Positions 60,957 through 64,000 of a stretch of 64,000 nucleotides of DNA are shown here, piece by piece (positions within the stretch are counted from its first letter, which is position 1; every line of letters starts with the position of its first letter). The notes under the pieces are model-generated. The model was not told the DNA's origin and made no database searches. It saw only the letters and a list, made by a program, of their open reading frames with translations. Source of the stretch: Planotetraspora thailandica (lineage in GTDB: Bacteria > Actinomycetota > Actinomycetes > Streptosporangiales > Streptosporangiaceae); the NCBI RefSeq assembly GCF_016863335.1, contig NZ_BOOR01000034.1, positions 104,767 to 168,766 of the forward strand, in the 5' to 3' direction. The translations under genes were made by a program, and so were the position numbers.

Positions 60957-62051
60957 GTGCCGCAGACGTCTCCCGCCCCCTCAGAGCGCGCCACCGATGA
61001 GCGGATCGAGGTGATTGTCGGAGTCGATACCCACAAAGACTTCCACGTCGCCGCCGTCATCACTGCCCTGGGTGCGCTACTGGGAACCAAACGGTTTCCC
61101 ACAACCGTGGCCGGCTATCTCGATCTGCTGGAGTGGGCGCGCTCGTTCGGGCGCGTGCATCGCGCCGGCGTGGAGTGCACCGGCTCTTATGGCGCGGCAC
61201 TCGCCCGCCACCTGAGCGCTTCGGGAATCGAGGTCTTGGAGGTCAATCAGCCCGACAAAGCCGCGCGTCGGCGTCGCGGTAAGACCGACGCATTGGATGC
61301 CGAGGCGGCAGCTCGGGCGGTATTGTCCGGCAGCGCCACGGCCGTGGCCAAGGCAGGCGACGGGCCGGTGGAGATGCTCAGGCTGTTCAGATTGGCCAAG
61401 ACGTCAGCAATCAAGTCGAGGTCCCAGGCGATTAACCAGCTCAAGGCCGTTCTGGTCGCTACCGAACCTGAGCTTCGCGACTCGCTGACCGGCCTGAGCA
61501 ACCCCAAACTGATCCGCCGATGCGCCGCGCTTGAGGCCGGATCACCCACCAGCATCACCTCGGCCGCTGTCTACACCCTGCGGCTGTTGGCGCAACGTAT
61601 CAGCCAACTCACCCAGGAAATCGTCGACCTCGAGACACAGATCACCGCCGCGATCTCCGCTCACGCTCCCGGCCTGCTCGACGCCTACGGTGTCGGCCCG
61701 GACACCGCCTCAGCCCTGCTCATCACGGCCGGAGACAATCCCGAGCGGCTTGGCACCGAAGCGTCCTTCGCAGCACTGTGCGGCGTCAGCCCGATCGAGG
61801 CCTCCTCGGGCAAGGTCCAGCGCCACCGTCTCAACCGAGGCGGCGACCGACAAGCCAACTCCGCCCTGCACACCATCGTCCTGGCGCGCCTGCGCTGGGA
61901 CCCCCGGACCCGCGATTACCTCGAACGACGAATCGCCGACGGCAAAACCCGCCGCGAAGCGATCCGCTGCCTCAAACGCTACATCGCCCGCGACATCTAC
62001 CGGATCATCCGGAACCCACAGCGTCCCAAGACCGCGGCCTCAGCGGCTTGA
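60957..62051 (+). CDS. IS110 family transposase
   Basis: From the GTG at 60957 the protein has 364 residues. It opens VIVGVDTHKDFHVAAVI (RuvC-like catalytic residues), contains KTDALDAEAAARAVL, and the C-terminal YGVGPDTASALLITAGDNPERLGTEASFAALCGVSPIEASSGKVQRHRLNRGGDRQANSAL segment of Tnp_20. It is distinct from the other IS110 protein here. The frame is intact. Confidence 0.9.
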   Translation: MPQTSPAPSERATDERIEVIVGVDTHKDFHVAAVITALGALLGTKRFPTTVAGYLDLLEWARSFGRVHRAGVECTGSYGAALARHLSASGIEVLEVNQPDKAARRRRGKTDALDAEAAARAVLSGSATAVAKAGDGPVEMLRLFRLAKTSAIKSRSQAINQLKAVLVATEPELRDSLTGLSNPKLIRRCAALEAGSPTSITSAAVYTLRLLAQRISQLTQEIVDLETQITAAISAHAPGLLDAYGVGPDTASALLITAGDNPERLGTEASFAALCGVSPIEASSGKVQRHRLNRGGDRQANSALHTIVLARLRWDPRTRDYLERRIADGKTRREAIRCLKRYIARDIYRIIRNPQRPKTAASAA

Positions 62052-62186
62052 CATCCATAGGGGCATCATACTGATCTGCCGCCGTGCGCGCGAACGCGCG
62101 ACGATGCCGCGGAGGACGCGGACGCTCCATCATGCTGCTGTTTCGATGCCCTCGCTGCTGTCGGTGCCGTCTGGCAGACTGCCGCC

Positions 62187-62555
62187 ATGCTTGATCACTT
62201 GTCGATTCAGTGCGGAGATCTCGTTAAGAGCGCGGCCTTCTACGACGCTGTTCTGGCGCCGCTCGGCGGCCGACGGATCATGGAATTCGGTCCAGTCATC
62301 GGATACGGCGTTGACCGCCCCACGTTCTGGATTGGTCAGCAGTCGACCGGCGACGGTTTCCGCGAGTCGCACATCGCTTTCACGGCAACCGACCGCCAGT
62401 TCGTCGATGCCTTCTTCGCCGCGGCCATCGGCGCCGGCGCGGAGGTCCTGCATGAGCCGCGAGTCTGGCCGGAGTACCACCCGGACTACTACGGCGCCTT
62501 CGTACGCGATCCCGATGGCAACAACGTCGAGGCAGTCTGCCACCAATCCTGCTGA
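62187..62555 (+). CDS. VOC family (glyoxalase-like) protein
   Basis: The 122-residue protein has the VOC fold pattern: MLDHLSIQCGDLVKSAAFYD, FWIGQQS, ESHIAFTATDRQFVDAFF and the end YYGAFVRDPDGNNVEAVCH. The metal-site histidines and glutamate are at the expected positions (H4, H in ESHIAF, E in NNVEAV). Members include glyoxalases and resistance proteins; the substrate is unknown. Confidence 0.85.
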   Translation: MLDHLSIQCGDLVKSAAFYDAVLAPLGGRRIMEFGPVIGYGVDRPTFWIGQQSTGDGFRESHIAFTATDRQFVDAFFAAAIGAGAEVLHEPRVWPEYHPDYYGAFVRDPDGNNVEAVCHQSC

Positions 62556-62714
62556 ACTCACCGCTTCATCCACGCTCCCGAGCACGCATGCGCGTCCCAC
62601 CGAACATGCCCTCTTCTGCCGCTGTCCGTGCTCGCTCTTGCCGATGAGCGCGCGTGAACCGGCCTGGTTATCGCTGGCTACGGCCGATCTGGGCGTCGGC
62701 TAGTCTCGTCGAGC

Positions 62715-63257
62715 ATGGTGGCAAGCGATCTTCCGAGCCCTCCCTCCTTCAATGCGCTTGAGGCGTGGGCCGGAGTGGGGCGAGTCATACGTGCCGCCGC
62801 GGATATGGCCCCGTGGCGGCTCCCGGAACAGCAGAAGGCGGCGCTGGTCTCCTGCGGCGTGCCGCTGCTGAACGGCGTTGTTGACGTGGTGTCGTTCAGG
62901 GCGGAGCCGACGATGTACCGGCTTGCGGGATACAGCCTCGACCGGCAGCAGCCGCGTTGGATATACGCTGCCGCGCCGGAGACCGGGCGTGTGCTGGAGA
63001 TGTCGGTCGGCAGCGCCAGATTCGTCAACTCGTCAATCAACCACTGGCTGTGCTCGCTGCACCTGGTCGGCACATGGCTGGCGGGCTCGACGGCAATCCA
63101 GCACTGGGACGAGGACGAAGCGATGGAAGAGCTGGCACTTGCCGAGCTCACCGATCTGCTGGAGCAGATCGCACGCCTCGACCCGGCCGCATACGGCGAT
63201 GTCGGCGATCACCGAACCCACTTCTGGCCCGCGGTCCTCGACCGGTGGCTGTACTGA
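62715..63257 (+). CDS. SUKH-4-like orphan immunity protein
   Basis: The 180-residue protein shows PEQQKAALVSCGVPLLNGVV, GRVLEMSVGSARFVNSSINHWLCSLHLVG and a long acidic helix (DEDEAMEELALAELTDLLEQI). The FVNSS strand and helix layout resemble SUKH-4 immunity proteins. No toxin gene is adjacent. The assignment is from motif memory. Confidence 0.55.
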   Translation: MVASDLPSPPSFNALEAWAGVGRVIRAAADMAPWRLPEQQKAALVSCGVPLLNGVVDVVSFRAEPTMYRLAGYSLDRQQPRWIYAAAPETGRVLEMSVGSARFVNSSINHWLCSLHLVGTWLAGSTAIQHWDEDEAMEELALAELTDLLEQIARLDPAAYGDVGDHRTHFWPAVLDRWLY

Positions 63258-63961
63258 CGCGTCCTGCGGCATCCTCTTTTGCCGCGAGTCGTACGCCCGG
63301 CACGACTCCGAATTGATCATGTCAATCATCAACCGAAGCAGGACATGATTTCGCACATGATCGAAAGCAACTTTTCTTCTCGTAATCAAGGCGGCCCTAA
63401 CCGGGCCGCACGCGCCGCCGTCACGGCGCACGCCGCCGCCTCCCGCTAGCGCTCCCAGCGGACAGCGCGCAAACAACGCCGGACGGCTGGCGCGGACGAG
63501 TCGATGGGCCGCCAGGCGACAGTACATCTCACTTCGAACAGGTCAACGCCACTCCGACCGTTACTGGCTGAGCTGGAAGGTGCAGGGTCCCCCGGCCCCC
63601 GCTGCCCAAGTATTCGCGGCACCCTGAACCTGTCAACCGGCGCTGTGTAGGTCGGACAACCAGCGCGCGTGGAAGGTCACCGGGAACATGTACACGCGAA
63701 GCACCGGTTGACAGAACCCGGGCGGCAGTCGCGAATGTCGGCAGCTATTGGGAGCCGGGGGAAAGTGGGGCATGTGCCTCCGTCATCGGCCCACTGCCGC
63801 TCACCACTGGTGCCAGACCAGTGTGTAGCTCCTCGTGGGTCGCAAACGATCTATGAAGGATCTCCCCCGCAAACACGGCAGTCTCTTTCGAGATACATAC
63901 GCTTAAGGGATTGTTCGCCGTTTGGGCGGGTTGGGCAGGTGGTGGGTAAGGGGGAACCGCC
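63258..63961. other. Gene-poor stretch with decayed repeat
   Basis: 63299-63360 resembles 56971-57060 (GCACGACTCCG, TTGATCA, GTCAANCATCA in order). The rest holds only low-complexity frames and no gene I can support. Confidence 0.45.
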
Positions 63962-64000
63962 ATGACAGCCAGCGACAACCTGGAGGACTGGGCGGGATAT
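63962..64000 (+). CDS. Start of a gene running off the window
   Basis: An ATG at 63962 preceded by GTAAGGGGGAACC opens a frame MTASDNLEDWAGY that continues past the end. Too short to identify. Confidence 0.45.
   Translation, partial: MTASDNLEDWAGY

Noticed and set aside
55000..64000. A right-end attR copy of the tRNA-Arg 3' end
   Set aside because: I looked for the anticodon-to-acceptor segment and found no match by eye in this stretch.

Overview
The window is high-GC actinobacterial DNA. Starts are often GTG or TTG, dense G/C-ending codons dominate, and the content (ECF sigma factors, NsrR-Hmp, DUF6220-multicopper oxidase, an actinomycete integrative element with RepSA/TraSA-type genes) points to a soil actinomycete, probably of the Streptosporangiales (inference from gene families only). 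It looks like a chromosomal accessory region in which core-type genes alternate with integrated elements in several stages of decay.

Layout. 0-9.7 kb: a dead tyrosine recombinase remnant, CutA, an S1-domain protein, orphan small genes, an M15 peptidase lipoprotein, an AAA ATPase, a MauE-like membrane protein operonic with a cysteine-rich RlpA-like barrel protein, an ECF sigma factor, and a divergent MarR/YceI pair. 9.9-18.7 kb: tRNA-Ser(GCT) followed by a trail of integration events. The tRNA 3' half (69 bp) occurs three times (9945, 11862, 14219), flanked by GTTGCAGTT repeats that resemble integrase arm sites. Four pieces of one integrase family lie among cargo genes (DinB, TetR/SDR, SnoaL, DoxX, TetR/DrrAB). 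18.7-43 kb: mostly ordinary chromosome, with NsrR-flavohaemoglobin for nitric oxide detoxification, hydrolase/AraC, acetyltransferases, a two-component system whose kinase carries a frameshift, amidase, ECF42 sigma/DGPF pair, L,D-transpeptidase, an LAVTG-ending secreted protein, DUF6220-multicopper oxidase, SDR-TetR with a clear palindromic operator, an acyl-CoA ligase and a phytase-like esterase.

43-55 kb: an actinomycete integrative and conjugative element (AICE) inserted at tRNA-Arg(ACG). It has integrase, excisionase, rolling-circle Rep, small zinc-ribbon peptides, SpdB-like DUF2637 protein, FtsK-type TraSA, Pra-like activator, GntR (KorSA-type), HTH/DUF5919 protein and Nudix (Pif-like). 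Beyond the Nudix gene an HD / GntR / 114-aa protein / HTH-DUF5919 / Nudix cassette is repeated and partly deleted. The two HTH-DUF5919 genes and the HD gene carry ACGT motifs phased at 10 bp in their upstream regions. This cassette is the best candidate for an undescribed system, possibly an element immunity or nucleotide-signalling module (inference). No attR was seen.

55-64 kb: a second patchwork with a TPR protein, orphan hypothetical and immunity-like genes, an SDR, two IS110-family insertion sequences with room for bridge RNAs, a stand-alone HflX-N-like domain, a VOC protein and many small duplicated fragments. The last gene runs off the end.
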